A stretch of 64,000 nt of DNA, taken from positions 365,202-429,201 of the forward strand of contig NZ_LMMM01000018.1 in assembly GCF_001422245.1 (NCBI RefSeq), in the 5' to 3' direction. Numbering within the stretch: the stretch's first letter is position 1; the number at the start of each line of letters is the position of its first letter. Source of the DNA: Rhizobium sp. Leaf262 (GTDB taxonomy: Bacteria > Pseudomonadota > Alphaproteobacteria > Rhizobiales > Rhizobiaceae). Positions 51,032-60,489 of this stretch are shown one piece after another. Under the pieces are notes generated by a model. The model saw only the letters and a program-made list of their open reading frames with translations. It was not told the origin of the DNA and ran no database searches. Made by a program: the position numbers and the translations under genes.

Positions 51032-53482
51032 ATGACAGAGAAACTTGTCATCATCGGAAACGGCATGGCCCCCGGGCGCATGCTGGAAGAACTCTTCGAG
51101 AAAGCACCGGGGCGATATCAAGTCACGATTTTCAACGCCGAGCCCCGCGTCAATTACGACCGCATCATGCTGTCGCCGGTGCTGTCGGGTGAGAAGTCCT
51201 ACGAGGACATCATCATCCATGGCGATGGCTGGTATATCCAGCACGGCATCACGCTCTATAAGGGCCACCGTATCGTCAACATCAACCGTGCGGCGAAAAC
51301 CGTCACCTCCGACCGTGGCGTGACGGAAAGCTATGACAAGCTGGTCATCGCCACCGGCTCCGTTCCCTTCATCATCCCCGTTCCCGGCAAGGACCTGCCC
51401 GGCGTCATCACCTATCGCGATCTGGATGATGTGGACGCCATGCTGCTGGCCGCCCAATCCCGCGCAAAGGCCGTCGTCATCGGCGGCGGATTGCTGGGGC
51501 TGGAAGCCGCCGCCGGTCTTTCCATACGCGGCATGGACGTGACCGTGCTGCATGTGATGCCGACGCTGATGGAGCGTCAGCTCGACCCGGCAGCGGGCTA
51601 CCTTCTGCAAAAAGCGATGGAAGATCGCGGTATCAAGGTCATCACCAAGGCCAACACCAAGCAGATTGTCGGCACCGACAAGGTCGAGGGCATCGAACTC
51701 GACAACGGCACCATTATCCCGGCCACGCTGGTGGTGATGGCGGTTGGTATCAGGCCCAATGCGGGTCTGGCGAAGGACGCAGGTCTCGCCGTCAATCGCG
51801 GCATCGTCGTGGATGCGGGCATGCAGACATCGGACGGCGATATTCTGTCGGTCGGTGAATGCGCCGAGGTGGATGGCATGGTCTATGGCCTCGTCGCCCC
51901 GCTTTACGAAATGGCACGGGTTGCCGCCTCGCATCTGGCGGGCGATACCACACCGGCCTTCGTGCATGCAGACACGCCGACGAAGCTTAAGGTCACAGGC
52001 ATCAATCTCTTCTCCATCGGTGACTTTGCCGATGGCGATGACCGTGAGGAAATCGTGCTGCGCGATGCCACCGCAGGCGTCTACAAGCGCGTGATCCTCA
52101 AGGACAATCGCATCATCGGCACCGTTCTCTACGGCGAAACCTCCGATGGGGCGTGGTTCAACGACCTGAAGAAAAAAGCGACCGATATTTCGGAGATGCG
52201 CGACACACTCATTTTCGGCCAAGCCTATCAGGGAGGGTCCCCACTGGACCCTATGGCGGCCGTTGCAGCCTTGCCGGATGATGCGGAAATCTGTGGCTGT
52301 AACGGCGTTTGCAAAGGCAAAATCACCTCCACCATCACGGGCAAGGGGCTGACATCGCTGGACGATGTCCGCGCCCACACCAAGGCCTCGGCTTCGTGCG
52401 GTTCCTGCACGGGCCTTGTCGAACAACTGATGACGCTGACGCTGGGCGATAGCTATAACCCGGCTGCCGTTCAGCCCATGTGCACATGCACAGAGCTTGG
52501 CCATGATGACGTTCGTCGTCTGATCAAGGCAAAGGGTCTGAAAACCATTCCCGCTGTCATGCAGGAACTGGAGTGGAAGACCTCCTGCGGCTGCGCAAAA
52601 TGCCGCCCGGCACTGAACTACTACCTCGTTTCCGACTGGCCGGATGAATATGCCGACGATTACCAGTCGCGCTACATCAACGAGCGTGTTCACGCCAACA
52701 TCCAGAAGGACGGCACCTATTCAGTCGTGCCGCGCATGTGGGGCGGCGTGACCAATGCCAACGAATTGCGCGCGATCGCAGACGTTGTCGACAAATTCGA
52801 GATACCGATGGTCAAGGTCACCGGTGGCCAGCGTATCGACCTTCTCGGCATCGAAAAGGAAGACCTGCCCGCCGTCTGGGCCGATCTCGGCAAGGCCGGT
52901 TTCATCTCCGGTCAAGCTTACGCAAAAGGCCTGCGCACCGTCAAAACCTGCGTCGGTTCGGACTGGTGCCGCTTCGGCACACAGGATTCGACCGGCTTCG
53001 GCATTCGCGTCGAGAAGTTCATGTGGGGTTCCTGGACACCGGCCAAGCTGAAGCTGGCCGTCTCCGGCTGTCCGCGCAACTGCGCCGAGGCCACCTGCAA
53101 GGATATCGGCGTGATCTGTGTCGACAGTGGTTATGAAATCCACTTTGCCGGTGCTGCCGGTCTCGACATCAAGGGCACGGAAGTTCTCGGCCTCGTTAAG
53201 ACGGAGGACGAGGCGCTGGAGCATATCGTGGCGCTGACGCAGATGTACCGCGAACAGGGCCGTTATCTGGAGCGCATCTACAAATGGGCAAAGCGCATTG
53301 GTTACGACGAGGTTCGCCGTCAGATCATGGGTGATGCCGAAAAGCGCAAGGCCTATTTCGAGCGCTTCGTCTTCAGCCAGAAATTCGCGCAGGTCGATCC
53401 GTGGTCGGAGCGCGTGTCCGGCGAACACAAGCACGAGTTCAAACCGATGGCGACCATCGGCTTCAATCAAGCCGCAGAGTGA
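51032..53482 (+). CDS. nirB: NirB, assimilatory NAD(P)H nitrite reductase large subunit
   Basis: 816 aa, cytoplasmic, reducing nitrite to ammonia. The N-terminal FAD/NAD module shows VIIGNGMAPGRMLEELFEKA and AVVIGGGLLGLEAAAGLSIR. Two BFD-like [2Fe-2S] regions contain EICGCNGVCKGKI with CGSCTGLV, and TSCGCAKCRP. The siroheme/4Fe-4S cysteines lie in TCVGSDWCRFGTQD (about 640) and SGCPRNCAEATCKD (about 680). ATG 51032 with GGAG. It is followed by nirD. No siroheme synthase (cysG) gene is present in the operon. Confidence 0.96.
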   Translation: MTEKLVIIGNGMAPGRMLEELFEKAPGRYQVTIFNAEPRVNYDRIMLSPVLSGEKSYEDIIIHGDGWYIQHGITLYKGHRIVNINRAAKTVTSDRGVTESYDKLVIATGSVPFIIPVPGKDLPGVITYRDLDDVDAMLLAAQSRAKAVVIGGGLLGLEAAAGLSIRGMDVTVLHVMPTLMERQLDPAAGYLLQKAMEDRGIKVITKANTKQIVGTDKVEGIELDNGTIIPATLVVMAVGIRPNAGLAKDAGLAVNRGIVVDAGMQTSDGDILSVGECAEVDGMVYGLVAPLYEMARVAASHLAGDTTPAFVHADTPTKLKVTGINLFSIGDFADGDDREEIVLRDATAGVYKRVILKDNRIIGTVLYGETSDGAWFNDLKKKATDISEMRDTLIFGQAYQGGSPLDPMAAVAALPDDAEICGCNGVCKGKITSTITGKGLTSLDDVRAHTKASASCGSCTGLVEQLMTLTLGDSYNPAAVQPMCTCTELGHDDVRRLIKAKGLKTIPAVMQELEWKTSCGCAKCRPALNYYLVSDWPDEYADDYQSRYINERVHANIQKDGTYSVVPRMWGGVTNANELRAIADVVDKFEIPMVKVTGGQRIDLLGIEKEDLPAVWADLGKAGFISGQAYAKGLRTVKTCVGSDWCRFGTQDSTGFGIRVEKFMWGSWTPAKLKLAVSGCPRNCAEATCKDIGVICVDSGYEIHFAGAAGLDIKGTEVLGLVKTEDEALEHIVALTQMYREQGRYLERIYKWAKRIGYDEVRRQIMGDAEKRKAYFERFVFSQKFAQVDPWSERVSGEHKHEFKPMATIGFNQAAE

Positions 53483-53518
53483 CCGACCGCCGCAAGGCGT
53501 GACGGACGCGTGGGCAGT

Positions 53519-53552
53519 CGGGTGGGCGGAAAGAGGAGTTTCCGCCCACCCG
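53519..53552 (+). other. Strong hairpin between nirB and nirD with an SD-like loop
   Basis: A 14-bp perfect stem (53519-53532 with 53539-53552) whose 6-nt loop is GAGGAG. No T-run. It sits 24 nt before the nirD ATG, so it may protect the nirB message, tune nirD translation, or trap ribosomes at the loop. Confidence 0.65.
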
Positions 53553-53575
53553 TAGACATCATCGACAAGGACAGG

Positions 53576-53914
53576 ATGAACGCAATGAACTGGGTCGATA
53601 TCGGCGATATCTCGGACATTCCTCTGCGCGGCGCACGCTGCGTGAAAACGCCATCGGGCAAGATCGCCGTGTTCCGCACGGCAGACAACGACGTCTATGC
53701 CATCGAGGACCATTGCCCGCACAAGGGCGGCCCCTTAAGCCAGGGCATCGTCCACGGAGCATCGGTCACATGTCCGCTGCACAATTGGGTAATTTCGCTC
53801 GAAACCGGCAAGGCGCTAGGTGCGGACGAAGGTGCGGTGCGCACCATTCCCGTTCGCAACGTGGACGGCAAGCTGTCGATAGCAATCGAAAGCCTCATGA
53901 TCGCGGCGGAGTGA
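53576..53914 (+). CDS. nirD: NirD, nitrite reductase small subunit (Rieske type)
   Basis: 112 aa from ATG 53576 (AAGGA upstream). Rieske-like [2Fe-2S] fold with both ligand boxes intact: DHCPHKGGPLSQG and CPLHNWVISLETG. Small subunit of the NirBD enzyme. It ends 2 nt before the nitrate reductase ATG. Confidence 0.94.
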   Translation: MNAMNWVDIGDISDIPLRGARCVKTPSGKIAVFRTADNDVYAIEDHCPHKGGPLSQGIVHGASVTCPLHNWVISLETGKALGADEGAVRTIPVRNVDGKLSIAIESLMIAAE

Positions 53915-53916
53915 GC

Positions 53917-56574
53917 ATGGCACAAGAGGTCAAGACCACCTGTCCCTATTGCGGCGTCGGCTGCGGCGTGATCGCGAAGATCGAAGACGATGGCGCTGTC
54001 ACCGTCAAAGGCGATCCCGATCACCCTGCCAATCTGGGACGGCTCTGTTCCAAGGGCTCGGCACTGGCCGAAACCATCGATCTGGACGGGCGTCTGCTCT
54101 ATCCGCAGGTGGATGGTGCCAGGGTCGAATGGGACGACGCGCTTGATCTCGTAGCCTCGAAATTTGCAGATGCCATTGCCGAACACGGACCGGACGCGGT
54201 CGCCTTCTACGTCTCCGGCCAATTGCTGACGGAAGATTATTACGTCGCCAACAAGCTGATGAAAGGCTTCATCGGCTCGGCCAATATCGATACGAATTCG
54301 CGCCTGTGCATGTCCTCCTCCGTCGCAGGCCATCGCCGCGCTTTCGGCTCGGATACGGTGCCGGGTCTCTACGAGGATATTTTCGAGGCTGATCTCGTCA
54401 TCCTCACTGGCTCCAATCTCGCATGGTGCCATCCGGTCATCTACCAGCGTCTCGCCGCCGCCAAGGCAGAGCGCCCGGATATGCGCATCGTCGTCATCGA
54501 CCCGCGCCGCACCATGACATGCGATATTGCCGACATGCATCTGGCCATCCGCCCGGATGGCGATGTGGCGCTGTTTACCGGCCTTCTTGCCCATCTCGCC
54601 AACGGCCCCGCCGTCGACCGAACCTATGTTGAGAGCTTCACGAACGGCTTCGATGCTACGGTCCAATCCGCTGAGGAATACAGCCTTCCCGAGATTGCGG
54701 AGGCAACTGGACTGACCATTGCCGAACTCATCCAGTTCTACGAAATCTTTGAGCGCACGGAAAAGACCGTCACCTGCTACAGCCAGGGCGTCAACCAGTC
54801 GGCCAGCGGCACAGACAAGGTCAACGCCATCATCAATTGCCACTTGGCAACCGGCCGGATCGGCAGACCGGGCATGGGACCGTTTTCACTGACAGGCCAG
54901 CCCAATGCCATGGGTGGTCGCGAGGTCGGCGGTCTCGCCAACATGCTGGCCGCCCATATGGCCATCGAAAATGCCGATGACCGCGACCGCGTTCAGCGCT
55001 TCTGGGGTTCACCCGCCATTGCAGACAAACCGGGCCTCAAGGCCGTCGATCTGTTTCAGGCGGTGGCCGATGGCCGGATCAAGGCGCTGTGGATCATGGC
55101 AACGAACCCCGTCGTTTCCATGCCCGATGCCAGCGCCGTCGAAGCCGCATTGAAAGCCTGCCCTTTCGTCGTCGCCTCCGACATGTTCGCAACCACCGAC
55201 ACGGCAAAATACGCCCATGTCCTCCTGCCCTCGCTGGGCTGGGGCGAAAAGGACGGAACCGTCACCAATTCCGAGCGCCGCATTTCCCGCCAGCGCGGCT
55301 ATCTGCCCGCACCGGGAGACGCCAAAGCAGACTGGTGGCAACTGGCGCAGGTTGGTCGCCGTATGGGTTTTGCCGAGGCATTCGATTACACCGGCCCAGC
55401 TGAAATCTTCATCGAACACGCCAATCTATCCGCCTTCGAAAACGATGGTTCGCGTGATTTCGATATCGGTGCATATTCAACGCTGACAAAGCCAGCCTAT
55501 GACGGCCTGCCCCCCTTCAACTGGCCGCAGCCCGCCTCTGGACACCGCGAGACAACGCGCTTCTTCGCAGACGGAAAATTCTATCATGCCGATGGAAAGG
55601 CCTGCTTCCTCAGCACCGCCCTGCCGCAAACATCCCGAAGCGATGCAGAGTATCCGCTGACGCTCAACACCGGCCGCATTCGCGACCAGTGGCACACCAT
55701 GACGCGCACCGGCAGAAGCGCCCGCCTGTCATCCCACCTCGCAGAACCCTTCGTTGAGCTGCACCCGCGCGATGCCATGGATGCAGGCATAGACAGCGCC
55801 GATCTCGTGGAAATCGAAAGCCCGCTCGGCAAGATCATCGTGCGGGCGCTGGTCACAGAACGGCAGGCGCGCGGCAACATCTTCGTGCCGATGCACTGGA
55901 ACGACCAGTTCGCCGCCAATGCCCGCGTCGACAGGCTGGTGCCACCGGTAACGGACCCCTTCTCCGGCCAACCGGCATCGAAAAACGTCGCCGTTATCGC
56001 ACGCCGTTTTCAGGCGAAAGCCTATGCCTTCGCGGTAACGCAGGCAAAACCGCAGGCTCTCGATTGCGCCTATTGGGCGCTGGCAAAAGCCGACGGCGGC
56101 TATCGTCTGGAGATGGCGTTCGATGAGATACCCGAAAACTGGAGCGGTTGGGCGCACAGCGTTTTCGGCATCGATGTCGGCATCGAACCCATCGGCTATG
56201 CCGATAACAGCACCCATCAAGTCCGCCTCGCCTTCTTTGATGGCGAGACGTTGCTGGCCGCCCTGTTCGTCGCCGACAAGCCCGTTGGCGTCGCGCGCAA
56301 CTGGGCAATTTCCCAACTTTCCGCTCGCCACGAAGATTTGCGCACGCGCTTTGCCCTTGTTGCCGGTCGCCCCGGGGCGGGCAAGGCAGACCCCGGCGCA
56401 ACGGTCTGCTCCTGCTTCAATGTCGGCGTCAATCAGATCACCGCCGCCATCCGCGATGGCTGCCACACAGTCGAAGACATCGGCAATACCTTGAGCGCGG
56501 GCACGAATTGCGGCTCCTGCCGCGCAGAAATCAGAGGGATCATCGAGGGTTGCATGAAGACCGCAGCGGAGTGA
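53917..56574 (+). CDS. nasA: NasA, assimilatory nitrate reductase catalytic subunit
   Basis: 885 aa molybdopterin oxidoreductase reducing nitrate to nitrite in the cytoplasm. The N-terminal 4Fe-4S ligands are CPYCGVGCGV (residues 9-18) with a later Cys in GRLCSKGSALAE. The molybdopterin-binding core includes NIDTNSRLCMSSSVAGHRRA, the molybdenum-ligating Cys region. Later come GRIGRPGMGPFSLTGQPNAM and the C-terminal dinucleotide domain. A BFD-type [2Fe-2S] domain is fused at the end (VCSCFNVG ... NCGSCRAE, about 828-880), so electrons may arrive without a separate small subunit. Last gene of the nrt-nir-nas operon. Confidence 0.95.
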   Translation: MAQEVKTTCPYCGVGCGVIAKIEDDGAVTVKGDPDHPANLGRLCSKGSALAETIDLDGRLLYPQVDGARVEWDDALDLVASKFADAIAEHGPDAVAFYVSGQLLTEDYYVANKLMKGFIGSANIDTNSRLCMSSSVAGHRRAFGSDTVPGLYEDIFEADLVILTGSNLAWCHPVIYQRLAAAKAERPDMRIVVIDPRRTMTCDIADMHLAIRPDGDVALFTGLLAHLANGPAVDRTYVESFTNGFDATVQSAEEYSLPEIAEATGLTIAELIQFYEIFERTEKTVTCYSQGVNQSASGTDKVNAIINCHLATGRIGRPGMGPFSLTGQPNAMGGREVGGLANMLAAHMAIENADDRDRVQRFWGSPAIADKPGLKAVDLFQAVADGRIKALWIMATNPVVSMPDASAVEAALKACPFVVASDMFATTDTAKYAHVLLPSLGWGEKDGTVTNSERRISRQRGYLPAPGDAKADWWQLAQVGRRMGFAEAFDYTGPAEIFIEHANLSAFENDGSRDFDIGAYSTLTKPAYDGLPPFNWPQPASGHRETTRFFADGKFYHADGKACFLSTALPQTSRSDAEYPLTLNTGRIRDQWHTMTRTGRSARLSSHLAEPFVELHPRDAMDAGIDSADLVEIESPLGKIIVRALVTERQARGNIFVPMHWNDQFAANARVDRLVPPVTDPFSGQPASKNVAVIARRFQAKAYAFAVTQAKPQALDCAYWALAKADGGYRLEMAFDEIPENWSGWAHSVFGIDVGIEPIGYADNSTHQVRLAFFDGETLLAALFVADKPVGVARNWAISQLSARHEDLRTRFALVAGRPGAGKADPGATVCSCFNVGVNQITAAIRDGCHTVEDIGNTLSAGTNCGSCRAEIRGIIEGCMKTAAE

Positions 56575-56655
56575 TTGCCTGTGTTTCACGCTCTAAAGGG
56601 GTTGTGATTATCATGAATATGGAATGAGGTGCCGGGCAACCGAATCTCGAAGAAG

Positions 56656-58470
56656 ATGCCCTTGAATACCGATCCATTCCATATTCTAAAGACCATCTAC
56701 GGCTACGACACGTTTCGCGGACAGCAAGCCGATATCGTTGAGCACGTCATCGCAGGCAACAACGCCTTCGTGCTGATGCCGACGGGTGGTGGAAAGTCGC
56801 TCTGCTACCAGATTCCCGCCCTCTCCCGCCCCGGCATGGGCCTCGTCGTCTCGCCATTGATCGCGCTGATGGTCGATCAGGTTGCCGCCCTGCGTCAGGC
56901 TGGCGTTCGGGCGGAAGCACTCAACTCCAATCTTCTGCCGGATGAGCGCCGCGCATTATGGGCCGATATCCGCGCCGGCAAAGTCAGCCTTCTCTATGCC
57001 GCGCCGGAAACGTTGCTGAAGCCGGATGTGCTGGATTCTCTGGAGAATGTCCCCCTGTCGCTCATCGCCATCGATGAGGCCCATTGCCTGTCGCAATGGG
57101 GTCACGACTTCCGTCCGCCCTACCGCCAACTCGACATGTTGATCGAGCGTTTTCCCGATACGCCGCGCATGGCACTGACGGCCACGGCAGACGAGCCGAC
57201 GCGGGCGGAAATCCTCGAGCATATGCGCATCGAGGGCAGCGATGCCTTCATCGCCGGTTTCGACCGCCCCAATATTCGCTATGCCATCATGGAAAAGGAT
57301 AATCCGCGCGCGCAGGTCAAACGCTTCCTGCGGGACCATCAGGATCAAAGCGGCATCATCTATTGCTTGTCGAAAAGAAAGACCGAGGAAACGGCAGAAT
57401 GGCTGCGTTCCGAAGGCTATGATGCCCTGTCTTACCACGCGGGAATGGAGCGCGAGCAGCGCGAGAAAAACCAGACCCGTTTTCAGCACGGAGAGGCCAT
57501 CATCATGGTCGCCACCATCGCTTTCGGCATGGGCATCGACAAACCGGATGTGCGCTTCGTCGTTCACATCGACCTCCCCAGCAGCATCGAAGCCTATTAT
57601 CAGGAAACCGGCCGCGCCGGGCGCGATGGCCTGCCCTCCGATGTGCTGATGCTCTACGGATCCGAAGACATCGCGCTGCGCAACCGCTTCATCGAAACCT
57701 CGGATGCGCCTGACCAGCGCAAACATATGGAACGGCAAAAGCTGGATGCATTGCTGGGTCTGGCAGAAACGGCGGGGTGCCGCAGGCAAGCGCTGCTGTC
57801 CTATTTCGGTGATCATTGCGAACCCTGCGGCAATTGCGACACCTGCGCCGAGCCACCCGAGGTCTTCGACGGCACCATTGCAGCCCAGAAAATCCTGTCT
57901 TGCATTTACCGTACGGGCGAACGCTTCGGCCAAGCCTATATCATCAGCGTGCTCTTGGGTGCCGAGGATGATCGCATTACCCGCTTCGGCCACGACAAGA
58001 TCAGCACCTACGGCATTGGGACTGAATACGACAACAGAACATGGCGTGCGATTCTGCGCCAGCTGATTGCCGCACGCCTGATCGAAGTCGATCTCGCAGG
58101 ACATGGTGGCCTATCGATTTCTGACACGGGAAGACAGTTTCTGCGGGAAAAACCACAGCTGATGCTTCGCAAGCCGCAAGCCGCGCGCAAAACGAGTCGT
58201 GACCGCAATGGCAGCGGCCGCACGGCACCCATCGTGCCGGATGAAGATGCCGCCCTATTCCAGGCCCTGCGCGAACGCCGCATGGAAATTGCCAAGACCC
58301 AGAACCTGCCGCCCTACGTCATTTTTCACGACAAGACACTCATCGAGCTGGCAGGCGCGAGGCCGACATCCCGTGCAGAGATGGCAAGAGTGCCCGGCGT
58401 TGGCGAGGCCAAGCTCGATCGTTACGGCCCTGCCTTTCTGGAGGTTATCGCAGGGTTCGTTTCCGAATAG
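56656..58470 (+). CDS. recQ: RecQ, ATP-dependent DNA helicase
   Basis: 604 aa from ATG 56656 (MPLNTDPFHILKTIYG); an in-frame GTG at 56629 is an alternative. 3'-5' helicase for recombination and fork repair. Motif 0 (YDTFRGQQADIVEHVIAG), Walker A in MPTGGGKSLCYQ, DEAH box in AIDEAHCLSQWGHDFRP, motif VI in YQETGRAGRDG. The RQC zinc cysteines are CRRQALLSYFGDHCEPCGNC, and an HRDC domain lies at the C-terminus. Not functionally linked to the preceding nitrate operon. Confidence 0.95.
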   Translation: MPLNTDPFHILKTIYGYDTFRGQQADIVEHVIAGNNAFVLMPTGGGKSLCYQIPALSRPGMGLVVSPLIALMVDQVAALRQAGVRAEALNSNLLPDERRALWADIRAGKVSLLYAAPETLLKPDVLDSLENVPLSLIAIDEAHCLSQWGHDFRPPYRQLDMLIERFPDTPRMALTATADEPTRAEILEHMRIEGSDAFIAGFDRPNIRYAIMEKDNPRAQVKRFLRDHQDQSGIIYCLSKRKTEETAEWLRSEGYDALSYHAGMEREQREKNQTRFQHGEAIIMVATIAFGMGIDKPDVRFVVHIDLPSSIEAYYQETGRAGRDGLPSDVLMLYGSEDIALRNRFIETSDAPDQRKHMERQKLDALLGLAETAGCRRQALLSYFGDHCEPCGNCDTCAEPPEVFDGTIAAQKILSCIYRTGERFGQAYIISVLLGAEDDRITRFGHDKISTYGIGTEYDNRTWRAILRQLIAARLIEVDLAGHGGLSISDTGRQFLREKPQLMLRKPQAARKTSRDRNGSGRTAPIVPDEDAALFQALRERRMEIAKTQNLPPYVIFHDKTLIELAGARPTSRAEMARVPGVGEAKLDRYGPAFLEVIAGFVSE

Positions 58471-58518
58471 AACAAAGATTGCTATATTCCAGGAGCAACA
58501 GGCAAATCCTGTGCGAAA

Positions 58519-58887
58519 TCAGGCGTCAGCTTTTTCGCTGACGTCATCAAGCAGGAAGTGCGCCACGACATATTTGGTCTGAAACGGCTTGCCGCTATCC
58601 GACATGTCCTCTTCTGTCCCACCATCGACAGGGTGCCATTTCTGGTAATGTGGATTATTGGCAATCAGTGTGATGGCTTTTCCGGAGAGATCGCCCTGAA
58701 CCCTATAGCGTGCTTCGGCAAGCGGCCAGATGCGCTCATAGTCTTCCTGGCTCATGCGAACTTTGAGCGCTTGTCGACGCGTTGCTTGGCCCTGGGCCTC
58801 TGAAGCATCGTGCGAAGGCACGTTGAGGGTAACCTCCTGCGCGTCCTTCAAGATGAAGTTGAATTCGTCTGGCCACATACGTCTCAT
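58519..58887 (-). CDS. Conserved hypothetical protein, 122 aa
   Basis: Starts at ATG 58887 (MRRMWPDEFNFILKDAQEV) with GGGAGGG in front; the frame is open 87 nt upstream. Soluble, mixed charge, no signal or membrane segment. A central LKVRMSQEDYERIWPLAEAR and a C-terminal part rich in acidic residues are visible. I do not recognise the family. The next minus-strand gene ends 93 nt upstream. Confidence 0.65.
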   Translation of the reverse strand: MRRMWPDEFNFILKDAQEVTLNVPSHDASEAQGQATRRQALKVRMSQEDYERIWPLAEARYRVQGDLSGKAITLIANNPHYQKWHPVDGGTEEDMSDSGKPFQTKYVVAHFLLDDVSEKADA

Positions 58888-58980
58888 GAAACGCCCTCCC
58901 AAGCTATTTCTCGTCGCTTGGGAAATATAACGCGTCTGAAACGGTAAGCAATCCCGATCGTGTGTGACGAACACTATGCG

Positions 58981-59277
58981 TCAGGCGGACGCCGCTGTGC
59001 CAAGGCTGACACGAAAGACCACCTTGTCAGCCCCGGCAATGTCGTGCGCGATATTGAGCGCCCGGTAAAAATCGATTTCCCGTTCGACATAGCCGGTTAT
59101 CACCACACATCGGCCTTCTGCATAAACCACGATCTCATGGCCTGAGAAATTTGGAAGATAACAAAGCTCCGCTTCAATTGCAGCGCAACGCGCGCTGGCG
59201 CTGCCACCAAAACCAAAGCTGAAACTGTTGCTGTCATACATACTGCTCAAGAACATGACCGGCTCCATCGGAAACAT
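58981..59277 (-). CDS. Small protein with a BON-like domain
   Basis: 98 aa. The C-terminal 50 residues (HEIVVYAEGRCVVITGYVER, then EIDFYRALNIAHDIAGADKV) follow the alpha/beta pattern of BON domains (OsmY type), which bind phospholipid or envelope components. The N-terminal 30 residues are Ser/Phe/Gly-rich. No clear signal peptide. The start at ATG 59277 lacks a ribosome-binding site, so a downstream ATG is possible. Confidence 0.5.
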   Translation of the reverse strand: MFPMEPVMFLSSMYDSNSFSFGFGGSASARCAAIEAELCYLPNFSGHEIVVYAEGRCVVITGYVEREIDFYRALNIAHDIAGADKVVFRVSLGTAASA

Positions 59278-59286
59278 GAATGTCAG

Positions 59287-59529
59287 ATGAACAAGTATTC
59301 ACTCTCGCTTCCTGTTCCGGATCACAGAGGCGAAAACGCGCCAAATGGAAAGAAAGCTACCCCGCGTGGTGGCAAAGACGTACAGTTCACCTTTGAGGCG
59401 ACAAAAGAAAAGGCAATTGTGCTTGAACGCCACTCCGTTTTCAGAACCCGTCTTGAGCGATACAGACGAACGCCATCAGCAATCAGCGATTGGAGTTCAG
59501 AACGCTTTCTCTCGAAACGAGGCTTATAG
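59287..59529 (+). CDS. Doubtful small open frame, 80 aa
   Basis: ATG 59287 to TAG 59529, a basic protein beginning MNKYSLSLPVPDHRGENAPN. It lies between the divergent BON-like gene and the convergent nadR, whose end it overlaps by 6 nt. No ribosome-binding site and no recognised family. Without it the stretch 59278-59523 would be empty. Confidence 0.3.
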   Translation: MNKYSLSLPVPDHRGENAPNGKKATPRGGKDVQFTFEATKEKAIVLERHSVFRTRLERYRRTPSAISDWSSERFLSKRGL

Positions 59530-60489
59530 TATCGCGCCCTCCAGAGCCAATAACGCATTTTCAAGCCTGTCTTCGCCGGTTCCGTTGACAGTTTTCCAGA
59601 GAACACCAGCCTCGCGAAGCTCTCGCTCCAACGACTTCTGGAAGTCGGCTCGGAACGAAATATCCTTCTGATATCGTGTGCCATCGTCCCGCCACGGCAG
59701 GTCCGTGTCGAGCAATAGATAGATGTCGGCAAGCTGGCTTGGCCGGGCGCGTTGTGGTCGCTTGCCGGTCAGCGCCTCTTCCCATACACGAGTCACGAGT
59801 TCATCCGTGTCCTCGATCAGGACCGGCCCAGCGTGCGGCGCGATCGCGCGGCGCATTGCGCCATGGCCAGCTTCGATTTGCAGAAAACTCTCACTTTGCC
59901 AATCGCCTGTGCGAAACGCATCAAAGACCCTCCCATATTCCGGGACATAGCGCGTTCCCAAACGCTGTGCCAATTGCTTTGCAAGCGTTGATTTGCCGGT
60001 ACTCTCCGCCCCGGCAAGAACCACTCGTCGTTGGTAGTAGGGCCGCACGGGACCCGGCACCATATCCCAATGTGCGAAAGGGTTGTCCCTCACGGCAGTT
60101 CCGGAGACCGGAAAAGCAAGGCGGTCGGGATCGATCACGACAGGCCGAGCATCAAGCACGTCAGCAAGTTTCACCACATAGGGCTCTGATCCGAACACGA
60201 TGTCGATCTGTTGGGGATGCGCCTCGCGACAGATTTTCTGCCAGATGGACCAGAAATCGGGATGATCTTTCGGCTCCTGTGGCACGTCATCGAAAAAATG
60301 TATGATACGAGCCTGCGGTAACAACTGCTTCATCCACTGGTACCGAAGATTGCCGTCTATTGGCTCACTGTCCAGCGAACAGACGAGAACCGTCAGATCA
60401 TCACACAGCGAGGCTGCCGTGTTGCACATAAAGATGTGACCAGCATGCGGTGGCAGGAATTTTCCGAGAAGAAAACCGCGTGTCGTCAT
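59524..60489 (-). CDS. nadR: NadR-like bifunctional NMN adenylyltransferase / ribosylnicotinamide kinase
   Basis: 321 aa. The N-terminal nucleotidyltransferase (about 1-150) shows the (H/T)xGH-type motif GKFLPPHAGHIFMCNTA and FPVSGTAVRDNPF. The C-terminal kinase (about 155-320) has the P-loop LAGAESTGKSTLAKQLA. It converts nicotinamide riboside to NMN and NAD. It has no N-terminal helix-turn-helix, so unlike enterobacterial NadR it is not a repressor. Its ATG overlaps the pnuC stop by one base (TGATG): uptake and use of nicotinamide riboside are coupled. Confidence 0.92.
   Translation of the reverse strand: MTTRGFLLGKFLPPHAGHIFMCNTAASLCDDLTVLVCSLDSEPIDGNLRYQWMKQLLPQARIIHFFDDVPQEPKDHPDFWSIWQKICREAHPQQIDIVFGSEPYVVKLADVLDARPVVIDPDRLAFPVSGTAVRDNPFAHWDMVPGPVRPYYQRRVVLAGAESTGKSTLAKQLAQRLGTRYVPEYGRVFDAFRTGDWQSESFLQIEAGHGAMRRAIAPHAGPVLIEDTDELVTRVWEEALTGKRPQRARPSQLADIYLLLDTDLPWRDDGTRYQKDISFRADFQKSLERELREAGVLWKTVNGTGEDRLENALLALEGAIL

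Noticed and set aside
50999..52693. 564-codon antisense frame over nirB
   Set aside because: nirB has all catalytic cysteines on the other strand; the antisense product has no recognisable domain.
56575..56655. Siroheme synthase (cysG) expected at the end of the nitrate operon
   Set aside because: Only 81 nt precede recQ; no cysG-like sequence occurs in the window.
58505..58550. Hairpin GCGTCAGC...GCTGACGT after recQ as terminator
   Set aside because: It has only an internal T-stretch in the loop and no T-run after the stem; it overlaps the stop of the convergent gene.
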